Shown in pieces: positions 1 through 8,996 of a stretch of DNA of 64,000 nt. The position numbers and the translations under genes were made by a program. The notes under the pieces are model-generated. The model did not search any database, was not told the origin of the DNA, and worked only from the letters and a program-made list of their open reading frames with translations. This DNA comes from Flavobacteriaceae bacterium GF1 (GTDB lineage: Bacteria > Bacteroidota > Bacteroidia > Flavobacteriales > Flavobacteriaceae). Where the stretch lies: positions 62,001 through 126,000 of the forward strand of contig WNKP01000004.1 in the NCBI GenBank assembly GCA_009797885.1, written 5' to 3'. Each line of letters starts with the position of its first letter. Position 1 is the first letter of the stretch.

Positions 1-773
1 GGCCCTGGGCCTTGGGTTTAACGGCCGGTGCGCAACTGGGGGTAGCCATGGTTGTTACTGCAGCGGCGGTTGTAGGTTCATCATTCCTTGAGAATTTTGA
101 AGTCCTTGGTAATCTGAGTATCGTAGCCGGAGCAATGTTGGGCTGTTTTCTGGTATTGGTCCTAATAGCTGGAATCGCACGATATGTGAGCACCATTACC
201 TTATTGATATTTGGATTGATGTTGGGCTATTTGGCGCAAGGACTCATCAGTGCCATCCTACATTTTACGAATGAATCACAAGGCAAAATCTTCTCCGGTT
301 GGAATGATGGTAGTTTTGCCGGGGTGTATTGGGAACATTTCCCCATACTTATCCCAATGGCAATCATTGGACTGATCAGCGGTTGGTTAATGGCAAAACC
401 GTTGAACGCTTTTTTGTTGGGGGAGAATTATGCGCGCGCACTGGGTATGTCCATAAAACGTACACGAATTATCACCTTGGGCAGTGCCGTGCTATTGGCC
501 GCCCCGGTAACTGCCTACTGTGGGCCAGTTCTTTTTTTGGGATTGATCATTCCCCATTTGGCACGTGGAATATTTGGCACCTCTGACCACAGGATTCTGA
601 TACCGGCCGTGATGGTCTTGGGCTGTCTGGTTGCCATGGCCGCGGATCTATTTGTCCATCTCCCCTGGGAACGTCATTTTCTTCATCTCAATGCCGTAAA
701 TGCATTGATAGGTGCCCCTGTGGTCATGTGGGTTTTATTGAGAAACCGTAAAATGCGAACCTTTGAATTGTAA
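1..773 (+). CDS. FecCD-family iron-siderophore ABC permease, 5' partial
   Basis: Inner-membrane permease of an iron-chelate ABC importer (FecCD/BtuC family). The reading frame is open from base 3, and the residues before the first possible start (PWALGLTAGA) match the conserved DPxxLGxxxGA motif of the family. The gene therefore begins upstream of the window and roughly the first 80 residues are missing. Several hydrophobic helices are visible. The conserved GPVxFLGLIIPHLAR motif, which contacts the ATPase, lies near residue 170 of the visible part. The ATPase gene follows after 4 bases, so the two are an operon. Substrate (ferric siderophore, haem or cobalamin) cannot be told from this fragment. 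Confidence 0.93.
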   Translation, partial: PWALGLTAGAQLGVAMVVTAAAVVGSSFLENFEVLGNLSIVAGAMLGCFLVLVLIAGIARYVSTITLLIFGLMLGYLAQGLISAILHFTNESQGKIFSGWNDGSFAGVYWEHFPILIPMAIIGLISGWLMAKPLNAFLLGENYARALGMSIKRTRIITLGSAVLLAAPVTAYCGPVLFLGLIIPHLARGIFGTSDHRILIPAVMVLGCLVAMAADLFVHLPWERHFLHLNAVNALIGAPVVMWVLLRNRKMRTFEL

Positions 774-777
774 TACA

Positions 778-1779
778 ATGGATGAAGTTTTGAAATTGGA
801 ACGGTTGTCCATAGGGTATTCCTTAAAATCGGGAAATAAAATGGTAGCTGGCAATATCTCCGAAACCCTAAAAAAAGGGGAATTGGTATGTCTCCTTGGT
901 CCCAATGGTGCTGGAAAATCCACCTTGATTCGTACCATTTCAGGTTCTCAAAAACCCTTGGATGGTCAGGTTTTTTTAGATGGGAAGGACATTTTTCAAA
1001 TATCCTCACGAAAGTTGGCCCAAAAACTAAGTTTGGTACTTACAGAACGGGTTCATGGGGGTATGCTCAGTAGTTATGAAGTAGTTGGTTTAGGTAGGTA
1101 TCCTTACACACGATGGTCTGGCAAATTGGAGGCCAGGGATCACGAGGTAATCCAATGGGCCATTGCAAAGGTAGGCGCCGAAGAACTTACAGAACGTATG
1201 TTGTCAGAGCTCAGCGATGGGGAGCGGCAAAAAATAATGGTGGCCAAAGCGCTGGCACAAGAGCCTGAAATTATGATTCTTGATGAAATCACCGCATTTT
1301 TGGATTTACCTAGGCGCATCGAAATCATGCAATTGATGCGGCAATTGGCCAAAAGGGAGAACAAATGCATCTTGATGTCTACCCATGACATGGAACTGGC
1401 CTTGAAATATTCGGATAAACTATGGTTAATGCCAAAGAACGGCGAACTATCCATAGGTGCACCGGAAGACTTAGTGTTGAAGGGTACGTTTGCCAAGACC
1501 TTTGAAAGTGAAGGTATCCATTTTGATATGCAAAAGGGCGCTTTTCAAAGCCAAGAACCGTATTACCATAAAGTAGCGTTGAGCGGTTCTGGGCATGAGC
1601 TACTTTGGACAAAAAAAGCCTTGGAGCGTGCTCGAATCGAAATCGTTCAAGACGCCGAAATAGCTGTTTCCGTACTAAATGGGGATAACGGGATGTTCTG
1701 GGAAATCAATGTAAAGGGTAAAAAGAAAGGTACCCACTCCATCTACGAAATGTTACAAATGATAAATGAGGATGATTAG
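778..1779 (+). CDS. FecE-like siderophore ABC transporter ATPase with C-terminal extension
   Basis: Cytoplasmic ATPase partner of the preceding FecCD permease. Walker A GPNGAGKS is at residues 41-48, the signature LSDGE at 145-149, Walker B IMILDE at 165-170 and the switch histidine in STHD near 204. An in-frame TTG lies upstream at 763 but would overlap the permease. ATG at 778 gives a normal N-terminus and is chosen. The protein is 333 residues, about 75 longer than ordinary FecE. The tail after about residue 255 has no motif I recognise. Similar tails occur in other Bacteroidota FecE-like proteins as far as I recall. The 3' end overlaps the next gene by 14 bases. Confidence 0.93.
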   Translation: MDEVLKLERLSIGYSLKSGNKMVAGNISETLKKGELVCLLGPNGAGKSTLIRTISGSQKPLDGQVFLDGKDIFQISSRKLAQKLSLVLTERVHGGMLSSYEVVGLGRYPYTRWSGKLEARDHEVIQWAIAKVGAEELTERMLSELSDGERQKIMVAKALAQEPEIMILDEITAFLDLPRRIEIMQLMRQLAKRENKCILMSTHDMELALKYSDKLWLMPKNGELSIGAPEDLVLKGTFAKTFESEGIHFDMQKGAFQSQEPYYHKVALSGSGHELLWTKKALERARIEIVQDAEIAVSVLNGDNGMFWEINVKGKKKGTHSIYEMLQMINEDD

Positions 1780-4006
1780 AAAAAAGCATATTCGATTGAC
1801 CCTAAGTGGGATGGTGCTTTTTGCGCTTTGGGTTCAAAATGTCGCAGCCCAACAGGATGAAACCGACAATTTTCCCCCTCCGGAAACACCCGTTACCATT
1901 AGGGCTTTCAAAACCAAAGGCGTGATTACCGTGGACGGACGATTGGATGAATCCGACTGGGATGCAACGGAACCCGTTACCAATTTCTTTCGCGTGGAAC
2001 CGGTTCAAGGTGGTCCCATTAAAAATACGACGGAAGTGCGTATTCTGTATGATGATAAAAACCTTTATTTTGGGGTGTTTGCACGGGATTCCCTAGGCAA
2101 AAAAGGCATCCGAATGCAGGATTTAAGTAGGGATTTCAATGGCCTTGAAAATGATGTATTCGGAATTCAGATCGATGCCCAAAACACCAAACAATACGCC
2201 GTTTCCTTTCAAACAACCCCATATGGGAACCAACAAGACGTTCAGAATTTTAATGACAACAACCGGGATGAGGATTGGAACGCGTTATGGCGTGTACGTA
2301 CCCAAAGAACGGATAAGGGGTATTATGCAGAATTTGCCATTCCCTTCAAATCAATTCGATATGACAAACCGATAGCAGGTGTTCCTGTGGAATGGGGAAT
2401 TACGTTCTTTCGATTGGCCCGCAAAGACTTTGAAAAAACGGTTTTTCCGGCCATACCCCAATCGTTTTCGGAAAACCGGATGATCTATGCTGCCAAACTT
2501 ACCGGTCTGGAGGTGCCACCACCTTCCGCCAATATTCGAATAGAACCTTACGCGCTGTACCAGTATGATGAGAACAAGGAAGGGGATGTGCTAACGGATC
2601 GTTTAAACGAACCAAAAGTGGGCGGTGACGTGAAATGGGCCATTAACCCCAATGCGGTTCTCGATTTGACCATCAATACTGATTTTGCCCAGGCCGATGT
2701 GGATAGGGCGGTGAATAACTTGGAACGATTTAACATCTTCTTTCCCGAACGTAGACAGTTCTTTTTGGAAAATTCCGGTATTTGGGCCGGTGGAGGTAAT
2801 TCCCGGGTAAGGCCTTTCTTTAGCCGTACCATTGGTCTTTCAAATGCGTTCAACGCAGCTCCGGCGCCCCTGGATGCCGGAGTACGCTATACCGATCGCA
2901 ATGAAAATCGCACCATTGCGGCCTTGGCGGTTCGGCAACGGGAAACCGATGATAGCCCTGGAAGCACGTTCGGGGTGGCCCGTTATACCCAAAACTATGG
3001 TAAGGAAAACAATATTGGGGCCATGGTTACCTATCGATTGGATGATTCTTTCGGGGATTTGGGGCTGGAAAATCAAAACAATACCACGATTTCCATAGAT
3101 GGATTGATTCGCCCTAAACCGGACATCACATTGACCTATCTATTATCAACATCATTGGACAGTGAAACCGGAGATACCGGTTTTGCAGGAAGATTGGTGG
3201 CAACATCAACGACCAATAAGTATTACTTGGGGTATATCTCCGATATTGTCAGTGCCGATTACACGCCAGGTATGGGGTTTGTGTTCCAAAAAGATGTGGT
3301 GCTCCACAGTCCCGGAGGCTATGCCATTGTAAGACCCAAATGGCTTCCTTTTGTACGGCGCTGGGATCCAGGGGTTTTCTTTAACTACTTTCATGACTTT
3401 GAGGACTTTGGAAATTTTCAGCAGTCCAATCTCTATATTTTTCCCATATACACCTGGTTTAAGGACAATAGTTTTCTTGAGGCCTCCTTCACTCCTACCT
3501 GGCAAAACATCAATTTTGATTTTGCTCCCCTGGGCCTGGAAATTGAAGAGGGGGATTACAGTTACACGCGGTATTTGGTCAGATATAATTCCGACCGTTC
3601 CAAAAAGTTATCGGGTTCCATTCGGTTTGATTTCGGAAATTTTTATAACGGCACGCGAAATACGGTAATTGCGGGTTTACGTTATGCGCCCCTGCCCCAC
3701 GTTTCCCTCACCGCAGATTATGAACATAACAACATTAACGGCGTTGGGATGCTATCAGAAGATCTCAATACGGATTTATATACGGGAAGTTTGCGATTGG
3801 CCTTAAATCCAAGGGTACAGTTATCCACTTTCTACCAATACAACAGCTTTGATGAACAAGGCCGCTGGAACATTCGGTTCAGTTGGGAATATATGCCCTT
3901 ATCGTTTATTTATATCGTTTTTAATGATACCCAAACGGATATGTTCGACCCCGTACAACGAAGTACCCAGACCATAAGTAAGGTTACGTTTTTAAAGCAG
4001 TTTTAG
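1766..4006 (+). CDS. DUF5916 outer-membrane protein with CBM9-like N-terminal domain
   Basis: Exported 746-residue protein. A signal peptide ends near the VAAQQ motif around residue 29. A carbohydrate-binding family 9-like domain spans roughly residues 40-245, with the typical start VDGRLDESDWDATEPV. The rest matches the DUF5916 layout, rich in alternating beta-strand and aromatic residues, and ends in Phe like an outer-membrane barrel. Starts at 1766 and 1772 are both possible. It overlaps the ABC ATPase gene, so co-transcription with the iron importer is likely, but a role in iron uptake is only inference. The stop codon TAG (4004-4006) straddles the boundary of the small mobile element that follows. 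Confidence 0.88.
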   Translation: MRMIRKKHIRLTLSGMVLFALWVQNVAAQQDETDNFPPPETPVTIRAFKTKGVITVDGRLDESDWDATEPVTNFFRVEPVQGGPIKNTTEVRILYDDKNLYFGVFARDSLGKKGIRMQDLSRDFNGLENDVFGIQIDAQNTKQYAVSFQTTPYGNQQDVQNFNDNNRDEDWNALWRVRTQRTDKGYYAEFAIPFKSIRYDKPIAGVPVEWGITFFRLARKDFEKTVFPAIPQSFSENRMIYAAKLTGLEVPPPSANIRIEPYALYQYDENKEGDVLTDRLNEPKVGGDVKWAINPNAVLDLTINTDFAQADVDRAVNNLERFNIFFPERRQFFLENSGIWAGGGNSRVRPFFSRTIGLSNAFNAAPAPLDAGVRYTDRNENRTIAALAVRQRETDDSPGSTFGVARYTQNYGKENNIGAMVTYRLDDSFGDLGLENQNNTTISIDGLIRPKPDITLTYLLSTSLDSETGDTGFAGRLVATSTTNKYYLGYISDIVSADYTPGMGFVFQKDVVLHSPGGYAIVRPKWLPFVRRWDPGVFFNYFHDFEDFGNFQQSNLYIFPIYTWFKDNSFLEASFTPTWQNINFDFAPLGLEIEEGDYSYTRYLVRYNSDRSKKLSGSIRFDFGNFYNGTRNTVIAGLRYAPLPHVSLTADYEHNNINGVGMLSEDLNTDLYTGSLRLALNPRVQLSTFYQYNSFDEQGRWNIRFSWEYMPLSFIYIVFNDTQTDMFDPVQRSTQTISKVTFLKQF

Positions 4007-4113
4007 AGCCTGTTTGGGAGTTTGTGATTGGAATTGTTATAGGCCATTTTTGCCTCGTGCCGTGCAAAAAGGGACATTAGAAAACAATTGACAAATTCCC
4101 AAACAGGCTCTTA
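4003..4113. mobile_element. 105-bp MITE-like element with 14-bp perfect terminal repeats and TTA duplication
   Basis: Terminal inverted repeats GAGCCTGTTTGGGA (4006-4019) and its exact complement (4097-4110) bound a 105-bp segment without a reading frame. With one mismatch the arms extend to about 20 bp. Both ends are flanked by TTA (4003-4005 and 4111-4113), as expected for a 3-bp target-site duplication. GAGCC termini with TNA duplications recall IS1031-type members of the IS5 family, from memory. No transposase is encoded, so it would be mobilised in trans. Alternatively it is just a long hairpin acting as terminator for the upstream gene. Confidence 0.7.
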
Positions 4114-4242
4114 GTTGAAAGTAAAAAAAGCCACGGAATCACGCAGAAGAACTTTTTTAAAAATATTTCTTTGGCCAAATTAGGGGTGGCAACCCTTAGA
4201 ATTCCATCTGATATTGTATAGGATTTAAATACAAACGCTTCG

Positions 4243-5631
4243 TCAATTCTCCAGAATATTGGTCATAGCGTATATCTCATCAATTAAGGGAGTGGTGCTA
4301 TTCTGATTGCCCGCACCAATGGTTACAGAAGTTATAACGGCCTCCCCTATAATATGTCTTCCTTTTAGTTTTCCGTCATCTGCTTGGTGTATTCCCTCTA
4401 TGGGGTACCGGTCCAAAAAATCGGCCAATTGTTCATTGGAATAGGACGTTTTTAATCCCCAAATGGCGTGGAGGATCAAAGGTTCACCATTGGGAGCGTC
4501 GCCAACATATAACATATTGTGTCCCTTTTTTCTTAAAATGGTCAAAAAAGGTATTCCCTCTTCTTTAATCAACTTTATTTTTTCATCGGCCTTGTCCGGA
4601 AAGTCATATCGATGTCCTACCGCTATTTGGTCTTTGGAATCCCTTGGCAGCCATATTTTATAAGTGCCCAACAGATCACGGATCATGGAAGAGCAATCGC
4701 GGTTCCCTAAATAGCCTCCCCAGCCATAAGGTCTTCCCACCAATTTGGAAACCAATTGTTTAAGATTGGTTTCATTGAACTTGAAATTGCCCAAAGCGAG
4801 CATACTTCTATCCACTTTTGCTTTTAAAATTCGTGCATTTTGATTTTCATCTGCATTGCCATAGTAAACCAAAACCGTATCGGGATTGTTGGAAGTTTCT
4901 TCAAAGGGCAGTACCATGCCCATTTTGGCATTTATGGCATAATTGGAAACCGGGTTCTTTAAATTCACTTGATCGGACAAGGGCATGCTGTAAGCTACTG
5001 AAGACCACTGTTCCATAAAATCCTCATCGACAATGGCCACATCATGCACGGCCACCCAACCCTTGTAATACCCACTAATAACATAGCACCATTGGTTATC
5101 TTTTGAGGTATGCACCATTAATATGGGGGTATTGGCCCACAGTGTGGTTTCTTGAAAATAATCGAACGGATACCCCTCCCCTGCCTTCGAGTACTTGTCA
5201 AAACCTGGACGGTTTGTTGGGATTCTTCGCAAATCGGTATGTGCTATTACAATTCCTTTTTGAAGAAAATTGGGGAAACCCTCGGTATCTACATTGGTTA
5301 CCACTTCTTCCCGTTGCCAATCGGTATGGGGCTTCTTGTTCTCACCGTACCACTCGTCATCATTTAGGTATTTTTCCAAATAGGTCAGGTCCTTTCCTGG
5401 AAAAGTGGCCAAAGAATCCAGTAATTCCTCAGGAGTCCTTGACCAAGGCACAAAATGATTTTCGATAAAACGTTTTGGTAACGACCCTGGAATTTCAACT
5501 GCTTCATTTGGGTACGTCAAATCATTGGGGGTAAAGGTTTTAACTTCAAAAGCCAATTCCGCTTTCTCCCCATTGTCGCACCCGACCAATACGGAACAAC
5601 CCAATACTATAAAAACTAAAATAATACGCAT
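4243..5631 (-). CDS. NlpC/P60-family lipoprotein with SH3-like domains
   Basis: Predicted cell-wall cysteine peptidase that cleaves peptidoglycan stem peptides. I start it at the Met at 5631, 23 codons into the open frame, because this gives a clean lipoprotein signal with lipobox VLVGC. From that Met, catalytic Cys is about residue 313 (RDCSS), with His in KGHN (about 371) and LHAIWG (about 388). The middle (about 110-260) resembles the bacterial SH3b modules that accompany NlpC/P60 domains, including the strand WVAVHD. At 462 residues it matches the SH3b-NlpC/P60 architecture. It stands alone, downstream of the minus-strand BNR gene with a 65-bp gap. Confidence 0.88.
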   Translation of the reverse strand: MRIILVFIVLGCSVLVGCDNGEKAELAFEVKTFTPNDLTYPNEAVEIPGSLPKRFIENHFVPWSRTPEELLDSLATFPGKDLTYLEKYLNDDEWYGENKKPHTDWQREEVVTNVDTEGFPNFLQKGIVIAHTDLRRIPTNRPGFDKYSKAGEGYPFDYFQETTLWANTPILMVHTSKDNQWCYVISGYYKGWVAVHDVAIVDEDFMEQWSSVAYSMPLSDQVNLKNPVSNYAINAKMGMVLPFEETSNNPDTVLVYYGNADENQNARILKAKVDRSMLALGNFKFNETNLKQLVSKLVGRPYGWGGYLGNRDCSSMIRDLLGTYKIWLPRDSKDQIAVGHRYDFPDKADEKIKLIKEEGIPFLTILRKKGHNMLYVGDAPNGEPLILHAIWGLKTSYSNEQLADFLDRYPIEGIHQADDGKLKGRHIIGEAVITSVTIGAGNQNSTTPLIDEIYAMTNILEN

Positions 5632-5696
5632 TACCGCTAATTTACAATATGCTATTGCCGTATGGCCAAACTCATAAGAACTTACTTTGTTCGTTT

Positions 5697-8600
5697 TCAT
5701 TTCCTTCCAACCGAAATCTGTGGGATGTTTTCTGTCTTTGCATTGATTCCTTTGATATCCGTAGTAATGATCTTATTCAATTTCCCCGATGCTACACTGA
5801 CCTCCTCCTTCAACTGTGCCAACCTTGAAACCTGGGGTTGGGTAGGTTTGGCCGTTGCACCATATACTGCCCGCATCAATGAACGGATCTCTTCCCGAAG
5901 TCTTGGTCGTTGTCGATAGGTCATGGATGGGGGCGGCCTTTTCAAAACATCGTCCTGTATAGTTGAAATATGCTTCAAGGCACTCTCAATATCATCAAAC
6001 AATGACCGGTCCATGTCCTGACCTTCACGTTGTTCCAGTTTTTTCTTCAACTCCAGTAACTGGGCACTATAGGTATTGGTGTTATTGATCATCGTATTCG
6101 TTTGTGACAATAGTGCTCGAAGTTCAAGCAATAGTTTGGTTTTTGCTTCGTAAGCTTCTTGTTCCAAACTCATTCTTGGGTCCGACCGAACCTCAATAGG
6201 GGTTTCCAACACCTCGCCATTTACTTTTAAGCGGGCCGTGTAGGTTCCTGGTGATACATATGGGTACATGGGTCCCGAAAAGAAGCCACCACCACTGGCA
6301 CCTTTCATCTTTGTTGCCGCCTCATGTCCCAAATCCCAAACCATTCGATTTACCCCTGCAGTCACGGTGGAATCTTTCAAGGTCCTAATAACATCTCCGG
6401 TGGCATCAACAATTTCCAAAGTGGCGGTTGTCTTTTCGCTATTGGCAAGATAAAAGTTGATATTGGCTCCGTAATCCGGATTTTTTGCTTTGTAATGACG
6501 ATCCCCCAGATTTTCGATTCGCCAAAACATATGCCATAGGGTAGCCCTTCGAACGGGAAAAAGATGGGAGGATTTCCCTTGGGTATCGGCCATCTCCTGA
6601 ATGGGTCGGATATCGTCCAATATCCATGCTCCCCTTCCATGGGTACCCACAATTAAATCGCGATCCCTGGGCTGGATGCGAAGATCCCTCACGGATACAT
6701 TCGGCAGGTTATTATTGATTTTGGCCCATGACCGACCTTTGTCCCAACTCGCATAGATGCCATGCTCCATACCGGCATACAATAGGTTTGGATTAATGGG
6801 GTCCTGTCGAACAACTTTTACATAATCATCCTGGGGGAGACCTTCGGTTATCTTGGTCCATGTTCGGCCATGATCGGTGGTCATAAAGGCATACGGTCGG
6901 AAGTCATCCATTCTATGGTGGTCCACGGTAACAAACGCCGTGCCCCCGTCATGTTCCGAGGCATGGATTTTGGAAACCCAGGCATACTTTGGAAGTCCTT
7001 TGATCCGATCGTTGAGTTTTGTCCAGGTTTCTCCCCCATCCCGGGTCAATTGCACATTGCCGTCATCGGTCCCGACCCATATGACGCCCTTTTCCACAGG
7101 GGATTCATCGATGTAAAGGATGGTACAGTGGAATTCGGCCGCCGTATTATCCTGGTATATTTCCCCGCCCGAAGTCCTTTGTTTGGATTTATCATTGGTG
7201 GTAAGATCTTCACTGATCTGCTCCCAGGAATGACCACGGTCCGTTGATTTGAAAACAACATTTCCTCCTGTGTAAACCGTATTGGGATCATGTGGGGAAA
7301 TGACGATCGGGGCATCCCAGTTGAAGCGATATTTGTGATCTTCAATGGCATCCCCGGCAGATCCAATGATTTTTGGATAGGGATGGATGTTACGCACGTT
7401 GCCAAAACGGGAATCTACATGGAAAATCACCCCTCCCTGAAGATTGGCGTACACTTCATGCTCACTTCCGGGGATGGGAACGGCATAATAGCCGTCACCG
7501 TAGGCAAGTCCCTTCCAATGCCGTTTTAGTATTCCTGCTGAATACAATGAATTGCTTGGGCCCACCCAGGTACCATTGTCCTGCAATCCCCCATACACAT
7601 TATAGGGGTCTTTATTATCGATGAAAATCTGGTAGAACTGTGACAATTCCACATTATTGATAATCTCCCAACTGTCCCCTCCGTCATAGGATACCTGATA
7701 GCCTCCATCGCTACCATTCAAAATACGGTTGGAGTTGGTAGGGTCAATCCAAAGTGCTTGATGGTCCCCGTGTACCGTGGTAGCAATTCGTTCCCAGGTT
7801 TTACCGCCGTCCTTGGACCGGCTAAGCCTACCAGAGATCGAGAAAAGAATATTGGGATTATTGGGATCGACCCGCACATCACTGTAATAGAAGGGACGAA
7901 AGTTGATATTGGGATCATCATTGACCATGACCCAATGATCCCCGCGATCTTCAGAACGGAATGCGGTGCCCCCTCCCTGGAATTCCGTCATCAGATAGAT
8001 GATGTTGGGTTGGCTTTTTGCTATGTGTATACCAGGTCTCGCCATAGGTTTATCCGGAAGGCCCTCCATAATTTTTTTCCAGGTCTCGCCACCATCCATG
8101 GTACGGTATATAGCGGTTTCCTTTCCCCCATCATCAAAACGCCATGGTCTTCTCCGAAACGTCCACATACCGGCATACATAATGCGTGGATTGCTTAATT
8201 CCATGGCGATATCGGCACAACCCGTATCTTCGTCGATATATAGTATTTTTTTCCAATTTTTGCCGCCATCCGTGGTTTTAAAGACCCCTCGCTCAGAATT
8301 GGGCCCCCATTCCTTGCCCAAAGCACAAACACAGGCCACATCTGGATCATTGGGATCCACAACAATCCTTTTTATCCTTTCCGTCTCCTTAAGGCCAAGA
8401 TGCGTCCAACTTTTTCCCGCATCTACCGAGCGATACACGCCCCAGCCATAACCGACACTGTTCCGGGGGTCGCCTTCCCCTGTACCCACCCAAAGTACAT
8501 TATGATCGGAGGGAGCTATGGTCAACGCACCAATGGAGTACGCCCTTTGTCCCTCAAATATGGGAGTAAAATGCACCCCACCATTGGTGGTCTTAAAGAT

Positions 8601-8804
8601 GCCCCCATCCGCACCCGATACATAGAAAGTGCTGGGATCTCCTGGGATACCATCGATATCCGTTACCCGGCCTCCCATATTGGCGGGGCCAATGGCCCTC
8701 CATTCATAGGATTTTAAAGCATCGACATAGTTCTTGTTTTGGGAGAATCCAGGATTGACACATAGAAGACTCCACAATAGTGTGAATAAGATGGAATGTT
8801 TCAT
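5697..8804 (-). CDS. Giant secreted BNR/VPS10-type beta-propeller protein
   Basis: A 1035-residue exported protein; signal peptide ends near GFSQ. It is full of BNR (Asp-box) motifs such as TTNGG, SVDAGKSW, TTDGGKNW and TMDGGETW, so residues about 30-720 should fold as one or two beta-propellers of the sortilin/VPS10 type. The C-terminal 300 residues include an FlgD/Ig-like segment and a helical region. These proteins are often called sialidase or glycosyl hydrolase, but I see no catalytic sialidase signature and do not assign an activity. A clear paralogue lies at 11434-14583 (shared blocks HGDHxxLWIDP, VIWVGxDDG and THGRxxWxxDD). Confidence 0.88.
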   Translation of the reverse strand: MKHSILFTLLWSLLCVNPGFSQNKNYVDALKSYEWRAIGPANMGGRVTDIDGIPGDPSTFYVSGADGGIFKTTNGGVHFTPIFEGQRAYSIGALTIAPSDHNVLWVGTGEGDPRNSVGYGWGVYRSVDAGKSWTHLGLKETERIKRIVVDPNDPDVACVCALGKEWGPNSERGVFKTTDGGKNWKKILYIDEDTGCADIAMELSNPRIMYAGMWTFRRRPWRFDDGGKETAIYRTMDGGETWKKIMEGLPDKPMARPGIHIAKSQPNIIYLMTEFQGGGTAFRSEDRGDHWVMVNDDPNINFRPFYYSDVRVDPNNPNILFSISGRLSRSKDGGKTWERIATTVHGDHQALWIDPTNSNRILNGSDGGYQVSYDGGDSWEIINNVELSQFYQIFIDNKDPYNVYGGLQDNGTWVGPSNSLYSAGILKRHWKGLAYGDGYYAVPIPGSEHEVYANLQGGVIFHVDSRFGNVRNIHPYPKIIGSAGDAIEDHKYRFNWDAPIVISPHDPNTVYTGGNVVFKSTDRGHSWEQISEDLTTNDKSKQRTSGGEIYQDNTAAEFHCTILYIDESPVEKGVIWVGTDDGNVQLTRDGGETWTKLNDRIKGLPKYAWVSKIHASEHDGGTAFVTVDHHRMDDFRPYAFMTTDHGRTWTKITEGLPQDDYVKVVRQDPINPNLLYAGMEHGIYASWDKGRSWAKINNNLPNVSVRDLRIQPRDRDLIVGTHGRGAWILDDIRPIQEMADTQGKSSHLFPVRRATLWHMFWRIENLGDRHYKAKNPDYGANINFYLANSEKTTATLEIVDATGDVIRTLKDSTVTAGVNRMVWDLGHEAATKMKGASGGGFFSGPMYPYVSPGTYTARLKVNGEVLETPIEVRSDPRMSLEQEAYEAKTKLLLELRALLSQTNTMINNTNTYSAQLLELKKKLEQREGQDMDRSLFDDIESALKHISTIQDDVLKRPPPSMTYRQRPRLREEIRSLMRAVYGATAKPTQPQVSRLAQLKEEVSVASGKLNKIITTDIKGINAKTENIPQISVGRK

Positions 8805-8820
8805 AATAGGGAAGAATTAG

Positions 8821-8949
8821 CTAGTGGTAAATTCCCAACAAAATAGCCAAAATCAAAGAAATAAAAAAGGGACCCATGAAGTAATGGAAATATCCCGGCA
8901 AGTCTGGAAATTCAAATACATGCCAAAACTGAGATTTTCCTCCGAACAT
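8821..8949 (-). CDS. Possible 42-residue membrane protein
   Basis: A short frame between the TlpA-like gene and the BNR gene on the same strand. It begins MFGGKSQFWHVFEF and ends with a hydrophobic stretch (GPFFISLILAILLGIY) that would span the membrane once. It starts 47 bases after the upstream stop and ends 16 bases before the next start. Codon use looks like its neighbours and an in-frame TGA precedes the ATG directly. I do not recognise a family. A chance frame cannot be excluded. Confidence 0.45.
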   Translation of the reverse strand: MFGGKSQFWHVFEFPDLPGYFHYFMGPFFISLILAILLGIYH

Positions 8950-8996
8950 TCAATCAACAAAATAGTAAAAACATGGTGTCAAAAGGGAGATTATCC

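Noticed and set aside
7758-8451. Plus-strand frames of 146 and 150 codons inside the BNR gene
   Set aside because: Antisense to a convincing 1035-residue protein and without their own motifs or start context.
5697-8804. Sialidase call from Asp-box repeats
   Set aside because: Asp boxes are structural. The arginine triad and catalytic residues of sialidases were not found.
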